Assembly: GCA_013396755.1 (NCBI GenBank) | Contig: VWZF01001835.1 | Coordinates: 62,001-126,000, forward strand | DNA: 64,000 nt | Reading direction: 5' to 3' | Source of the DNA: Sclerurus mexicanus | Lineage: Eukaryota > Chordata > Aves > Passeriformes > Furnariidae | Part shown: positions 21,956 to 34,552 of the stretch, one piece after another | How the letters are laid out: every line of letters starts with the position of its first letter | Position numbering within the stretch: the stretch's first letter is position 1 | Translations under genes and position numbers: made by a program | Notes under the pieces: generated by a model | Database searches by the model: none | Told to the model about the DNA's origin: nothing | The model's input: only the letters and a program-made list of their open reading frames with translations

Positions 21956-24900
21956 AATGTTACTCTGGCGTTGCTCCCAACACTCTTTCTGTCTTCTTTT
22001 AGCCAGCTTATATCTCTGAACAGTGAGCTGAGGGACTGATCCATCTGAAAAGAAAGTATATTTTTTACAGTTAGTTTTCATTTAGATCCAGCTCCTTGCT
22101 TAAACACACAAAAGCCTAGTACAAGGGAAATTGCACCAACAGGCAAAAAGAATGAAGAGGGAACAGGTGGAATCAGAAACTTGTGTGGCATCTAAGTGAC
22201 CATGTAATTATAGACTGAATGTGCATACCATCTGCCAGAGAAAAAATTTGCACATCACCTGCAAAAAAAACAAACCCAAACAAACAAAAAAAACCAGTCA
22301 CACAAATTATAATATTATGAAATTATCTTTTGCACAGAAATCTTGACAGTGCTTCTCAGTCAGATACTTTTTCAGTGACAGGTTTTCCACTAAAAGGTGA
22401 TTTAAAGTGCTTATAGGTTTTCTAAGACAGAATGTCCTGTGTCCTATTTCAAGACACAGAAGTTGGTGTTTGCAGTTTTCTAGAATAAAATGGGGCCATT
22501 ATATATATTTTTTTTTTCAACTTGTCTTGTTTCCAGAGCCATCAAGTCAAAGTGCAAATCAGACCATGTAACTGCCAGGTTTTCACTGGTGGTAAATATT
22601 ATCTGAATTTGTGAAAACAGAAACACAAATAAAAGATTATTGCAAGAGATGTGAGCATTCCCATGAGGATGAAAAAAAGATACAGTGTGCATATAGTAAG
22701 AAGAAATAGTCTAGTGTGAGTGTTTAGGTCTAAAATATATTATAAAAATATGTTGGATTAAACAGTGCAGGATACCTACCTCGAGTATTCAAAAGTTAGA
22801 TAACTAAGTTAATTTAGTCATTGTGCTCTAGAGGGCAATTCATCTCATTCCATGACATTTCTCTAAAGAGTCAGAGGATTTATGCTCTGGAAGTACCTAT
22901 TTCACTCCATGCCATGTAATAATTTTTCAACATCTCATTCCCCAATTCCAAATCTATTTTCCCAAAGGATAGTTAATCCAGTTGTAGTACATCTCTGCAC
23001 ATACAAGGGCAGTAAGAGGGAAATAGAAAGCAAAAGGTAAATGGGACAATAGGTATCTCTTCCATTGAAGGACCTGGGATACAAAGTAGTTTTGTACTGC
23101 AGTTTTGCAGTTAATTTCAATAGTAAAAGAACCAAGCACCCAAACCAGCATAGTCCATTGTTATATCTGAAGGTCATGATCAGAGTTTCCACTTTACATT
23201 TGCTTTCAATAAGGTCTTTTGTTTATTTATTTCCCATGAGGAAGCCATATCTATACCAAAAGTTTTTCCTGAAATATTGAAGAACCCTAGACAGCAATTT
23301 ACATAAGCCAATCAAATGGCAGTCCCTGTCATGAAATATGCAGTGAAAATTTTATTACAATATTGAGTTCATCAAGTAAACCAAGCCTTACACAGTGCAA
23401 TCCATAACATTAATCAGGCACAACCCACCCCATACAGTTTAGTACACTCTTCATTTGCAAAAGTTTTAAAAATAAACACTTCTGAGCTATATAATATGTA
23501 ACTATATGCTTGTATCAGTTTAAGAGTTTAAACAGTACAGACTATATCTCTTATATTTTTCCTCAAAATAGAACTACATTAACATTTATTTTATAATTTT
23601 GAATGAAATGAGTAATAATCAAGAACACATAAAACATGCTTCACATCTTTTGCTGTTCTTTGTTGCTCACACATTTTTGTACTGTGTTGAACTATATAAT
23701 GTGGTTTGGAATGTCAGCATGGAAATCTCTCATTGCCCATGCCATTTGCAAAACCTTGTCTAGCCCAGAAGTTGTTAAAGATGTGAAGGCAGTTCAGTAG
23801 GTCCAGATCACCAGCACAGTACCTGGAACTTTGTCTTGTAAATGCTTTGCTATACAGTGTCCTATGTCCTTTAATCTGATTAAATCTTCCCTCCACCTTC
23901 CATTGTTTTTCAGGTTCTGAAAAAATAATTGTAATATCTACCATGGACCTTTTTTTTTGTCAGTCTATGATGATTCAGTCTGGCATCACAGGATAGAATA
24001 AGTTCAAGATCATGGTATATACTCTTGTTGTGACACATCCTGCAATATTGTCTGAACATCCAAAAACTCTGTCTTCCATAGTATCAGCAAATAGGTGAAA
24101 TAAGGATTAAATCTGTGAGAACAGACCTTCCTTACTCCCCAACCTCTTCAACACAAAGTTAAGCAGAGTTTCAGAGCTTCAGAGCCTGTTAGGGTAGTTT
24201 TATGTTGTTTACACAGAGAATCTGAAGGAGCAATCAGACACCAATTAAAGTGCTATGGAATTTTTCAGACCAGGATAAGAAAGCTTAGACTTTATTAAAG
24301 TGTTTACTCTAAGTTACTGAAAAATATTATTCTTTTTTATTCTCAATACCTTAACCTTATATCTAAAATATAATAAAATTCCAACAGAATTAAAGTAATT
24401 ACTCTTACCAAGCATATTGTTATGATAAATTATTCATCACGTTGTAATGAAACTGCAGTGGTCTTCTGTCTAAGTGAAAAGCATTTTCCTTGGCGATTAC
24501 TTTCTAATGGGGAATTACATTTTAAAAATATATCTGACTTTTTTCACTTGCAGGAAAAATATGGTCAGAAATTCTGCTGTTCTGTTGAGCAATCAGAAAA
24601 CATTTCACTTTAACATGACTGACCACAGTGCAGTTTTTAAAAATCTGTCATATTTGATCAATAGTTATAAAAATCTGTTATCCTGTTACAAAGTTCATTT
24701 TCTCAAGCATCTGAATGAAAAAACTCATCAGACAAGTGAGGAAAATGGCAATCTACCATGCAAAATTCCATTTTAACTCTTAACTCTCCTTAGGCTATAC
24801 ACTGAAAGCAGCCTTTAAGGGGTTGCTGTGAAGTGGCCCTCTGATTATGTCTGAAAATGGCTCAGTATGCTTTACGACCTGTAGAAATACTGACAAAAAT

Positions 24901-25522
24901 CTTAAGAAGATGGAGACCACATATTCAAATAACAAAGCTGGACAATGCCACCTTCATCAACATGAACATTCCAAAAAGAGATGTTCCTCTTGTCCCTTAC
25001 AGTTCACAGTGGCTGCTGCAGACTAGCTCTCTGCATCAGGAGGAGGCTACCACATTTCTTATCTTCCCAGTTTCTACACTTCCTTCCAACACAACAACAA
25101 AAGTATGCTGAGTGCCATTTAAACTGTGATTCTCCTGTCACTGTGTAAATTTCATAATAGATGAAAATTTGAGTGTCATGGATGTTTGTGCATCACTTGT
25201 GCAGTATAGCAAATGGAAGGATGAAGTGAAGGTAGTCAGTGTAGGGGAAGGAGAGCAGTTGCAAGTGCTGAGGAAGTCAAATATGTACCTGTCCATCATG
25301 ATTGTTAGTAATGCTGGCCCACATTGTCCATATGTTAAAGTTACTACAGTTTTTGCCACTTATTCATGGGAGATAATTATTCATTGGCTATTTGATTTCA
25401 GTGTCAGCTATAAAAAAGTTACACAACCAATAGACAACAGCATAATGTAATCAAGTAATGATCAGTCCCCAAGGTAAAATTATAATTGTATGAAATTGTC
25501 CTGCCATTACTTTTTAATATGC

Positions 25523-25537
25523 TGCCTAATTTAGGCA
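25523..25537. repeat. Perfect 7-bp inverted repeat
   Basis: tgcctaa and ttaggca flank a single T, giving a perfect small palindrome. It lies just before a tandem duplication. Its size is compatible with chance. Confidence 0.8.
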
Positions 25538-25548
25538 ATATATCTTAA

Positions 25549-25615
25549 TACATTGAATCCTTGTTGAGTCACAAAATAATTGATATATTGAACCCTTGTT
25601 GAATTACAAAATAAT
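25549..25615 (+). repeat. Two-copy tandem repeat, 35-bp period
   Basis: A 32-base unit ending in acaaaataat at 25549-25580 recurs at 25584-25615 with four substitutions. The shared core is ccttgttga followed by acaaaataat. This is a local duplication of moderate age. Confidence 0.85.
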
Positions 25616-26623
25616 ATTTCTACAAGAAAGGTGTACAGGTTGCTAAGGATTATGTTGCTAAGGCTAGTGGAGCTGTTTCTGACAGTGCCCAAATGAGCAA
25701 CTCTAATATATTATATAGCCATTATTAAATTAACATCACATGCCTTGAGATTCTTATTTGCTAATAATTTCTACATGCTTGCCCTTTTACCACAGTGGTT
25801 CTTAATAGACAATGAAAGTTGGAGAGATGTGATAGAAGGTATTGCAGGGCCCAGAGAAACTTAAACTTCTCTCAGCAAAATCAACAGCAATTCTGAGAGC
25901 ACACCATGGAAAACAGCAGGACATAGTAAACTGACTGGTATCTCACTTTGCAGCTTGTGAAGTTTCAGATTAATATTACCTTGTCAATAAACCAAGTTTC
26001 GTATAGGTTTAGCTAAAAGTCAGAAGTGTTTACATGTTATGACAACACTGATACTGAAAAGTCCCTCCTGCTAATGAAAAATTTGAAGAAATGGATCGTA
26101 GTACAAAAACCCCTGGAATTGTAGTTGCACAGTTGTGTAATCTGGCCAACTGGTTGTCTATGTAGCACATCTTGGGACAAGAAGCTTTACTTACCATTTC
26201 AGTAGTGTTTCTGAAGAGATGCCATAAATCCCACTCAAATTATCAGAGGAAAATGAGAGAAGTTATATTCTGTACCAAAAAGGTGAGAAATGAGAACTAT
26301 GAAATAAAATTGATCCAAATAAACCTAAGGGTTGTAAAATTAAGCTCAATTAGTTTAGCACATATCTATAATTAGGTAGGAAAGAGTCCTGTTTTGTTAT
26401 TGATCCATGCTCTTCAAATTTATTTCTTGTGTGTAATTTCCCTGCATTCCATTAAGTAATATAATACAGCATCCAAAAAGGATGAGTTTTCCCTTTTCCA
26501 CATTGGATATTCCCCTGGTGAACTTCTCTCTGCAGGGAATTTATACCAAAGCCTGCTTTATCATTTTCTAGAAACTGGCATGTAGATCAGGCATTTAACT
26601 TTGAAGCTAACATACCAGCTTTC

Positions 26624-26904
26624 CTTAAAAAAACCCAAAACTAACAAACAAACAAAAAAACACACACAAAAAACTCACACACAAAAAAACCCACAAAATA
26701 ATCCAAACACAAATCCAATCCCCAAAAACAATCAAACATAAACAAATATAAACAAAACACAAACCCAAAACAAAGCCCCAGAAAAATGACAAACAAACAA
26801 AAAAAAACCTAACCAACCAAACAAAAAAAACCCAAAAGAAAACAAAACAAACAAACAAGCAAGCAAACTCCCCCACCAAGCCAAAAAAACCCCAACAAAA
26901 ACAT
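26624..26904 (+). repeat. A/C-only low-complexity tract, about 280 bp
   Basis: On the plus strand this stretch is almost entirely A and C, with few T and only a handful of G. It is built from irregular aaac, caaa and acac units. The minus strand is therefore T/G only and shows overlapping long frames rich in Phe, Val, Leu and Cys, which are artefacts. It is by far the longest of several similar tracts in the window. Confidence 0.95.
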
Positions 26905-28197
26905 GCAAAATGTATACATTACCCTTAGGAAGATAGTGCAATTTAGAAAATCACTGTTCATCATCTGAATTGGATATAATTCACAGCATACCATAACTTG
27001 GTTTTCTTGGTCAGGTTTTGCAGGTCACATCCCATACTAGCAACCAAAGAAGCCCTTGCAAGGAAGTTAAATACTACAAATTGCAACACATAGATATCTC
27101 TCTACAGCTTTACATAATTTTCAAGTCAGTTTAGGTATGGTCTGAGTTGAATTCAGATGAATTTAACTTATCACAGGGTAAACAGAAACAGGAGCAGAAG
27201 GAGGTAACTGTAAAAAACTGTCCTTATAGTAGATAATAAGCATAGCAACAGCACAAATAGGAATCTGGATTGCAACAACAGCCCTGTAAGAGCTATTTGA
27301 AACCTATGTGGCTGCCAGATAGAGAGATTAAAATTCTGTACTCAGTCATACAGGAGAGTAAGAAACACAGAGCAGATATTTTCCTCTGTATGTTCTCCTT
27401 GGTGCTTCTTTTTTGGTGATAGGATTTTAAGGTTACCATGTGAACCTGCCTTTTCCAGTTACTGAAGGAAACAAAGAAGCAAGGTCCTTGATGGTACACC
27501 ATGATCAGATCAATTATTACAAATCTTTGCAATATTTCCTTGCCATAAATTTTGCAAAGTGAATGTTTCTCTTGGTTTAAACAATTAATTGCTAATTTTT
27601 AGGGTCTCTGTCCTCAAAGAAAATTGAGCAGTGATCTTTTAGAAATGCATGACTAATTTTTTTTAGAGCTCTTTCACTTTGAAAAAGATTTAAAGGGAAA
27701 ATAATCTACCACAGTGATTAATTGATTTTAAAAAAATTATATTTACATAAAATCATCTGGCAAAAAAATGTGATTAATAATGAACATCATCTCTTCAGGA
27801 ATTCAGTTCTGACTGGAATTTCTGACTGGGATGTCTGCTAGTGGGCAGCACTACCACACCTGAAGCTGAAAACAGACACCCAAAATTTAAAAAGTCAGCA
27901 CAGCTGTAGTAAAAATATGTACATTTTACATATGGGCTTTTCATATTTATCAACATTACTGCTCTAAGATTAGTACAAATCTACAGTGTATATGAAAGGA
28001 GAAGTAGGTGTGCAATCTTTAAAGGCAGATATTAGGGTGTTGCCTTAGAATATTATTCCATAAATTTAAGAAATGGTTTTTATTGCAGACCCACCAAACA
28101 GGGTGGGGTAGGATGAGATGAAACTGAAAAATATATCCTATTCTGATGGCTATTGAAGATACTGTATGAGGAATTCACTTTGGATAAGTAAGGATAG
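26905..28197. other. Non-coding sequence, no gene recognised
   Basis: AT-rich DNA without recognisable repeats or genes, up to the target-site duplication of the solo LTR. Confidence 0.7.
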
Positions 28198-28202
28198 ATA
28201 TT
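28198..28202. repeat. Left target-site duplication of the solo LTR (atatt)
   Basis: The five bases directly before the TG end of the LTR are repeated exactly after its CA end at 28829-28833. Confidence 0.9.
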
Positions 28203-28828
28203 TGTGCTGGTTTAGGGGTAAACTGGCAGGAGAAATGGACCCAGCACAAGAGGGATTGTAAATCAGAATTAAAATTTAATGAAAGGTATTACAATAAATA
28301 CACTGACACAAAGAGAAAACTGCTTTCAACTCACCAAAACCCAGCAGGATAACCCAGTGACCCGGGGCACAAGCCCAAAGGGGTTTGTTAGCCCCTGTGC
28401 TAAGACCCACGTGGTTCCCCCAAGTCCAAAGCAAAAGGAAGTAAAGAACCTGTTGGTGCAGATGATGGCTGGGGTCTGGTCGAGACTGGTGGTTTCCTTC
28501 TGTCAAGGTCCTGCTGCTCCTCTAGATCTAAGAAGTGCCCAAGGTCTTCTTATACCCACTTATGTACCTTCAGGGAGCACCCAGTCCCTCCCCCAGGGCG
28601 GGGACTCACACAATGGGTGATTAACTCTGAGTCATGGGGTATTGTTGAACCATTGATGGCCCATTAGCAGCCACGCCCCCTCAGGCTGGGTGTGAAGGTG
28701 CTAACAACTCCCTGGGCAGCTGCTGCAAATGGTCCATTGTTTTTGGGAAATGAATAGAGGGGTGTAGAATACATAGCTTTGATCACCCCCACACAGTGAT
28801 AACTGGTCCCACCTGCTGAACAAGGACA
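28203..28828 (-). mobile_element. Complete solo LTR, ERVL-type, 626 bp
   Basis: The element begins with TG (tgtgctggtttagg) and ends with CA (caaggaca) and is flanked by a perfect 5-bp duplication, atatt. A 5-bp duplication is typical of the ERVL class. Orientation is inferred from signals on the minus strand: a TATA box (TATAAG at plus 28549-28554) and, about 270 bases further on, a polyadenylation signal ATTAAA (plus 28275-28280), leaving a short U5. In this direction the end reads aaaccagcaca, a common end of avian ERVL-like LTRs. No retroviral genes are present, so the provirus was lost by recombination between its two LTRs. The matching duplication shows that no later rearrangement took place. 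Confidence 0.9.
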
Positions 28829-28833
28829 ATATT
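28829..28833. repeat. Right target-site duplication of the solo LTR (atatt)
   Basis: Identical to 28198-28202, which fixes the insertion borders to the base. Confidence 0.9.
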
Positions 28834-31800
28834 ATAGCTATGTATTTGTTTAGAAATAGCTTGAAAAGTAGCAGAATCTATTATTTACTACACACATGAA
28901 AAAAAAGATCATGTCTATTTGGGAAAACATCAGCTATGTGCAGGAGGGAGGGTCTAACTCAGCCGATCTCAGTCTAAGCGACTGTCTATTTCTTGAAAGC
29001 TGTCTGCTTATTTTCCATACTAGTGGTATAAAGAGGCATCTTTACATGCTGATGGTAGCTGTACATAGTATAAGGTGCATCAACATCACTGACAGTCTTA
29101 CATTATTTCCTTTCTGTTTTCCCATTCCCAATGTGTCCATTGTGGTTTGCTTGAAGAATTGTCTTGTTTTGTTCCTTAAATTGTCTAATGTTTGTTATGG
29201 GGAAAAATAGCAAAAGGAAACCTACCTACTTGTATTCTATGTAAATTAATATTTTCTTGACACAGATCAAGCATTCAAGCAGATTTAAACAGATTACAGG
29301 GAAATTCTGGGGAATTTCTGCCCTTGCTGCCTGTGGTCTGTATAATAGCAATGTCATGAACACCATGAAACTCACTGAACTATTCTTCCAATAGGAACTG
29401 TCTTTTTAACTATTTGGGAATTTCTTCTTTTGAAAGCTGGGACTTAAAGAAACAAACAAAAAAAGTGAATAAAATAGACTGTCAGTGTTCATCTCACGTA
29501 AAATTTTTTATTCATGTCTTCTGGGCCTGAGTGTCAAAGCGTGGCAGTTGTTGAGGAAAGGAATATCTTGCTTTGTTAAGGCTGTATCTTGAACACTTCA
29601 GATGAAAGCTGGAACCACTGGGTTGTGTAAGAAGCAATTGAAGTCCATTCAAATTCAGAACTGGTTAGAAATTTTCCAGGACCAGGGACAAATCAGTTTT
29701 AGAATCCACATTATCTGTGGAAGGAAGAAAAAGCAGCTCTGACAGAATATTGAAATTATACTGAGGTTGGGTTAAAAAGACATAAGCATTAATGATAGCC
29801 AATTTAACGTGGAAAGGCAATTGCATCCTTCTAGAAGAAGAGTGTAACCATTTCTGGAAAAATACTCAAAAATTAAGTTTTTAGCTATTCTATAACATAT
29901 TCTGTGGCAGTTTCATTAACTTATTTGTGTAGTAACCTGTTAGCCTATGACCCAAGAGGTTCAAATTTACTGACCCATTATCTCCCTATTTTTAGTTCTG
30001 TTTTTCTCTAGGAGAAAACCACAATATTTTATAGGAGTAAATGTACAAGAAAAAAAAAATAATTTAGATGTTTTTGTTTCTATTTTTATTTTAAATGCTA
30101 CATTTTGAGGGTTTTTAAAAAAAATTATTAAATCAGCACTTTAGCACCCGAATGAATGGTGCTTGAAAGTGCAATTTCTAAAACTCACTGCAATTAGCTG
30201 AACAGTAACATAGGTTTTACTATCAGTTCTTTGAATTTTCCATATAAAATCAACTTAATCCTGCTAAAGGAAAACAGAGCATTTATGCATCAGAAGGAAA
30301 TAGCCTCTGGGAAAATATTATTCATATTTCACCACGTGTCCTACTATTACGTGGCTCATTAAAGGTGAAGAAAATAAATCTCATCTTTCTATTTTCCTAA
30401 CATACTCTTCAGAAATGAGGCATGCAGTATTCTATTTTGTCTCAGAAAGGTCATTTTATTTTAAAGTTGTTTGGTTTTCTTTTCAGGTGCTTGAAAATAT
30501 TTTTGACTAAGAAATCAGTTCAAATGAAAAATTAGAATGAAAATAACATTCCTTTTATAATTCACAGAATTCTGTTGAAATTTTAGCTTGCGTTCCCATT
30601 GGCAGATTCCTGAAGCACTGGAAAATTCAATAGCTTGTTTGAGAAACTGTATAAGCTAAAATTAAAATTAGAGCTCATAATGGACAGAAATAAAAGAGAC
30701 CTGCAGAAGAGACACAAAAATTCAGTTGATATTCTTTCAGTCTTTCTGTAGGACCTAATCTAACCTCTACGGAACACATAGAGGTTTACACACTCACATT
30801 TAGTTTGCATGTGCAAGGAAAAGTCAGGATATTTTCCTGCCAAGTGAATGTAATTTACTGGAGTAGATTTCTAGAAAAGGTTCACTTTATGAGAAAGAAA
30901 ATATCTCTTTTTCTATTCCAGACTAGCTCCTTTAAAACTCAGATGTCACCAACACATCAAAATGGCAGAGTCCCACCAGACTGAGTGACCAAGCGCCAGA
31001 GATTTAGCTACCCCTCCCATCCCCAGACATAAGGGGCACTGAGCCTGCTCCTCCATCCCTCTAGTCTCCTCCAGAGAGGAGTTGTTTGGCTGTTCCTCCA
31101 TCTTTGCTCTTCTCATTTTCTACCTATCTTTTCTTCATTCTGCAAAGTTAACAGCTAAAACTGAAAAAAAAAAAAATCATTTTGCAGATAGCCTGCAATT
31201 CTCAATCAGAAAATCATAGTGTGTTTTTGAGAGGACAAAAAAGGCAGAGTCCTTTGAGAGGCATCTATTAAATAATTGGTTTCTTTTATAGTTCTTTGAT
31301 AAAGATAGAGGATGATTTGCAGTAGTCATTCTTCTGGATCAGTAAAAGCAGAAATTGCAGGCAAAAGCTAATACTACACTTAGAGAAATTCAATGGAAAG
31401 AATCATAGACAGTCTGTTAGGAGAAATAAAGACTGGAGAAAAAAATGGCTAGAAGGCTAGCCAATAAGAACGGGTTTTCTTACATCCATTGTATGTATGC
31501 ATATATATTTCTGAATCTGGAAATGAAAGGTGACATATTCTTACCATGTGGGATAAAGAGAGACTTTCTCAATTTTAAGTCACCATCCGGAAAGTACAGT
31601 GCCATCTGCACTGGGTGTCTCGAGTTCATGCAATTTGTAGCACAAAGAGCTGTCTGAAGAAATAGCTAACTCATAGGTAATTTTTAATTACCTTCAATCA
31701 CTTGGCAGTTCCAAGGACTATAAATCCACTAAAGTTACAGCAATATTGATAAAGGCCAGTGAGATGATTCATAGCTACCACAGGTTATATTTAGTTTTTC

Positions 31801-32355
31801 ATCAGTCCATGGAGAGATGATAGGAAAACTGACAGAATTTTTTATTGTGTATAGAACTTCTCAACAAGTATTTTAATAATGCTCATTAGCAGGATTTTAA
31901 AGAACAGAGATACTATCAAAGAAAATTGCTTTCATTCTTTGATAAGACACAAATTTTTCAATAAAAATGATCAATAAACATAGTCTAGAATGACAAAAGG
32001 TTTTTTTATGCCACTACTGTGGCATTCTGGTTGAAAGAATACACCACACAATCACAATAAGGCATAAATGAATGAATATTTTCATTATTTATTAAATGGA
32101 TAAGGCAGAGAAAGAACATGTCAGTGGCCCATCTTCATTATTCATATAGTAAGTACTTCAGGGACTGACTTTGTCCTGTGGATTGAATTCAACATCCGTA
32201 CTAAGGAAATTGAGAAAAACATGAAATCACACAGTAAGTACACATTTATAGATGACAGGCTTATTCTTATACAATATATTTTAAAATTGATCACTTAAAA
32301 TGAAAAAATAATATAAGTCTTCCTGGCTTTTAGACCTGTTGGAGTGAGTATAAAG
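28834..32355. other. Non-coding sequence, no gene recognised
   Basis: AT-rich DNA. At 30332-30354 two E-box-like half sites face each other (ccacgt, 11 bases, acgtgg). 30955-31110 is richer in GC but unrecognised. A small perfect hairpin atgccac/gtggcat lies at 32008-32025. No repeats or RNA genes were identified. Confidence 0.65.
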
Positions 32356-32795
32356 ATGAGTCACAAAGATGGTGAGAGGGCTGCAGCACCTTCCCTGTGA
32401 AGACAGGCTGAGAGAATTGGGGTTGTTCAGCCTGGAGAAGAGAATGCTCTGGGAAGACCTTAGACCAGCCTTCCAGTACCTAAAGGGGACCAAACAAGAG
32501 AGTTGGAGAGAAACAGCTTCTGAGGGCAGCTAGTGATAGGGCAAGGAGGAATAGCTTTAACATGAGAGTAGATTTAGGTTGGATATAGAGAAGAAATTCT
32601 TTACTGTGAGGGTGGTGGGGCCCTGAAGCAGGTTCCTCAGGGAAGCTGTGGATGTCCCATCCCTGGAAGTGTTGAAGGCCTGGTTGGATGGGGCTTTGAG
32701 CAACCCTGTCTAGTGAATGGCACTCATGGGGCTGGAACTAGATGATCTTTAAGGTCCCTTCCAATCCAAACCATTCTATGATTCTCTAATTCTTT
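32356..32795 (+). mobile_element. CR1 LINE 3' end
   Basis: The fragment starts in the C-terminal coding region (acaaagatggtgagaggg, then ttcagcctggagaagag) and passes aggttggatatagagaag and aattctttactgtgagggtg. It ends with the CR1 tail aaggtcccttccaatcc and ccattctatgattctct. It is about 440 bases long and 5'-truncated. The reading frame is broken by several indels and stops. Confidence 0.95.
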
Positions 32796-34552
32796 AGGGT
32801 TCTGTTTTAGTTAGTAAAATGTGCTAACATGATTCTGTAGGATATATATCTAGATAGGAAAGCACAATATCTCTAACACAACAGTGCTTAGACCGACATT
32901 AAGACACTCTATGCATTCCATAATAGATATTGTATTTATATTTATTAAAATAACATTTAGAAATACATTAACCTATGCATGTGTATGTTTATATGGTTAT
33001 TAAATAGATTGTTACTTAGCTGTCGTGCATAATTAATTAAAAAAACTACCCAATATGAAAGAAATTTCCAATATGGGGGACTGATGTATAAGAACAAGTG
33101 CTGTGTTGAAATCGAATCAAGACATGTTTAAAGGAGAAGTAAAGCACGATTTCTTAACAGGAAGAATAATTTCTCTACTGAATCAAAATACCATGACAAG
33201 TGCAATTTTTATATGTCTTCAGATCAAGACCAAGTGCCATTAGAAAAGATTTACTTCAGTTAAATGGGAGTTTGATGCAGTTGAAATTCAACTGTCTGAT
33301 AAATGGGAGGTCAGACTAGATGATCTAATGGTCTTTGCAGTAACTCAAATAGAAAAAATAAAACCCCTATGACATACAGGTGATTTTGATAAAATCCACT
33401 ATATACATATATATTTTATATAAAATCTAAAAGGGCAGCATACAGTTAACTATAACTATGACATAACCACACACTGAGAGTGGAGTCAATGTTCTCATAG
33501 ACTAAACTAATAAAAAAACCAAGGCACAGCCCTAAGAAGTGACATGATATATTGCTTAATCACCAGCACACCTGCTTTCATGGTTTAGCTGTTTGGTATT
33601 GTTATAGCCTATTTAAAAGCCTTTTTCAAACAGTACCAGGTACCATTCAAAAGGACTGTGTGACCAGCACTGTTCCCAAAAGGGAACATGACTGCAGCCA
33701 CAGTCTTTCCATAAAAAATTGTTTTGGTTGGTAGAAGTAAGTCATGTACTATCATCTGGCCCTGGGGGTTTTTAGTACTATAACCTAGCCTGGCTTTTGG
33801 TTTCATCTGAGACTCAGAGATGAATGGGAAAAGGTTATTGCTCACCAATAGTCCTATTAATTGCAGGCTCCAATGTCCATCACTGAGGTAATGTCTCTTC
33901 CAGATGATCACATCAAGCATTTTGCTTTTATGTAACTGACAAAGTTTAGTCAAATTGGGCAAATCAGAGCTGGTGTTCTGGCCTTTTGGATCTGCTCTCA
34001 GGAAAGACAGTAAATCATGAGCACTGCTAACCTGCCAAGAGCTGATTTTATAGATCAACATATCCTGATTTTACTTACCTGATTTGTATGCATGTAGCTG
34101 TAATTTCTTATATAATCCTGAATCCTGAATGAGGGAAAACTCAAACTACAGAAATTCCTCACAGAAATTTGTCCTCAGGCTCTTTCAGGAGGCACCCCTG
34201 GAGGTAATTTCCATGGAGATACTGTTAAAGTGTCAGAGAGGAGTTTACAGAACAAATCTAAAATTCTCCATCTCCCTCCTCATTTTTATGCACTAAAACT
34301 GAGTTTAGATCAGAGATGAATTTGAAGCCCTTGTCTGCCTGGCTGTAATCTCAGCCCAAATAGACCACTCCTCTGACAGCATGGCTTAACCATGAGTGGG
34401 ATGAATTCTTGGTTCCATCTGTTGGAGCTGCACACCTGCATGTGCAGTACATATCCTGCACATTAACTTGGCCAAGAATGCACAAAACGCCGTAGTGTTT
34501 TCCAGGGGAAAGCTGAGCATGGGAAAGACTTGGCAAAAATCTTCAGGGCATT
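32796..34552. other. Non-coding sequence with a short old CR1 remnant
   Basis: AT-rich single-copy-looking DNA. The minus-strand frame 34061-33609 (150 codons) is one of the longer ones in the window and has a protein-like composition, but I recognise no domain. A perfect CAG|GTAAGT donor-like motif lies just upstream of it on the minus strand, near 34075. An exon or old retroviral piece cannot be excluded, but chance is more likely. Confidence 0.55.
33303..33345 (+). mobile_element. Short ancient CR1 3'-end remnant
   Basis: The wording gaggtcagactagatgatc followed by taatggtc matches the 3' region of older CR1 subfamilies found across reptiles and birds. Only about 40 bases are recognisable, with no terminal repeat preserved. 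It is probably far older than the other CR1 copies here. Confidence 0.55.

Larger units (their letters stand above)
21956..26623. other. Non-coding sequence, no gene recognised
   Basis: Mostly unique-looking AT-rich DNA. An A-rich tract with aaacccaaac units is at 22261-22300. Frames at 24857-25111 and 25169-25450 are unrecognised and probably chance. A perfect small hairpin and a two-copy tandem repeat are listed separately. Confidence 0.65.

Noticed and set aside
24857..25450. Two plus-strand frames of 84 and 93 codons
   Set aside because: No domain, no splice signals in a sensible arrangement, and similar lengths occur by chance throughout the window.
26625..26994. Overlapping minus-strand frames rich in Phe, Val, Leu and Cys, resembling membrane proteins
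   Set aside because: They are translations of the A/C low-complexity tract, whose complement has almost no stop codons.
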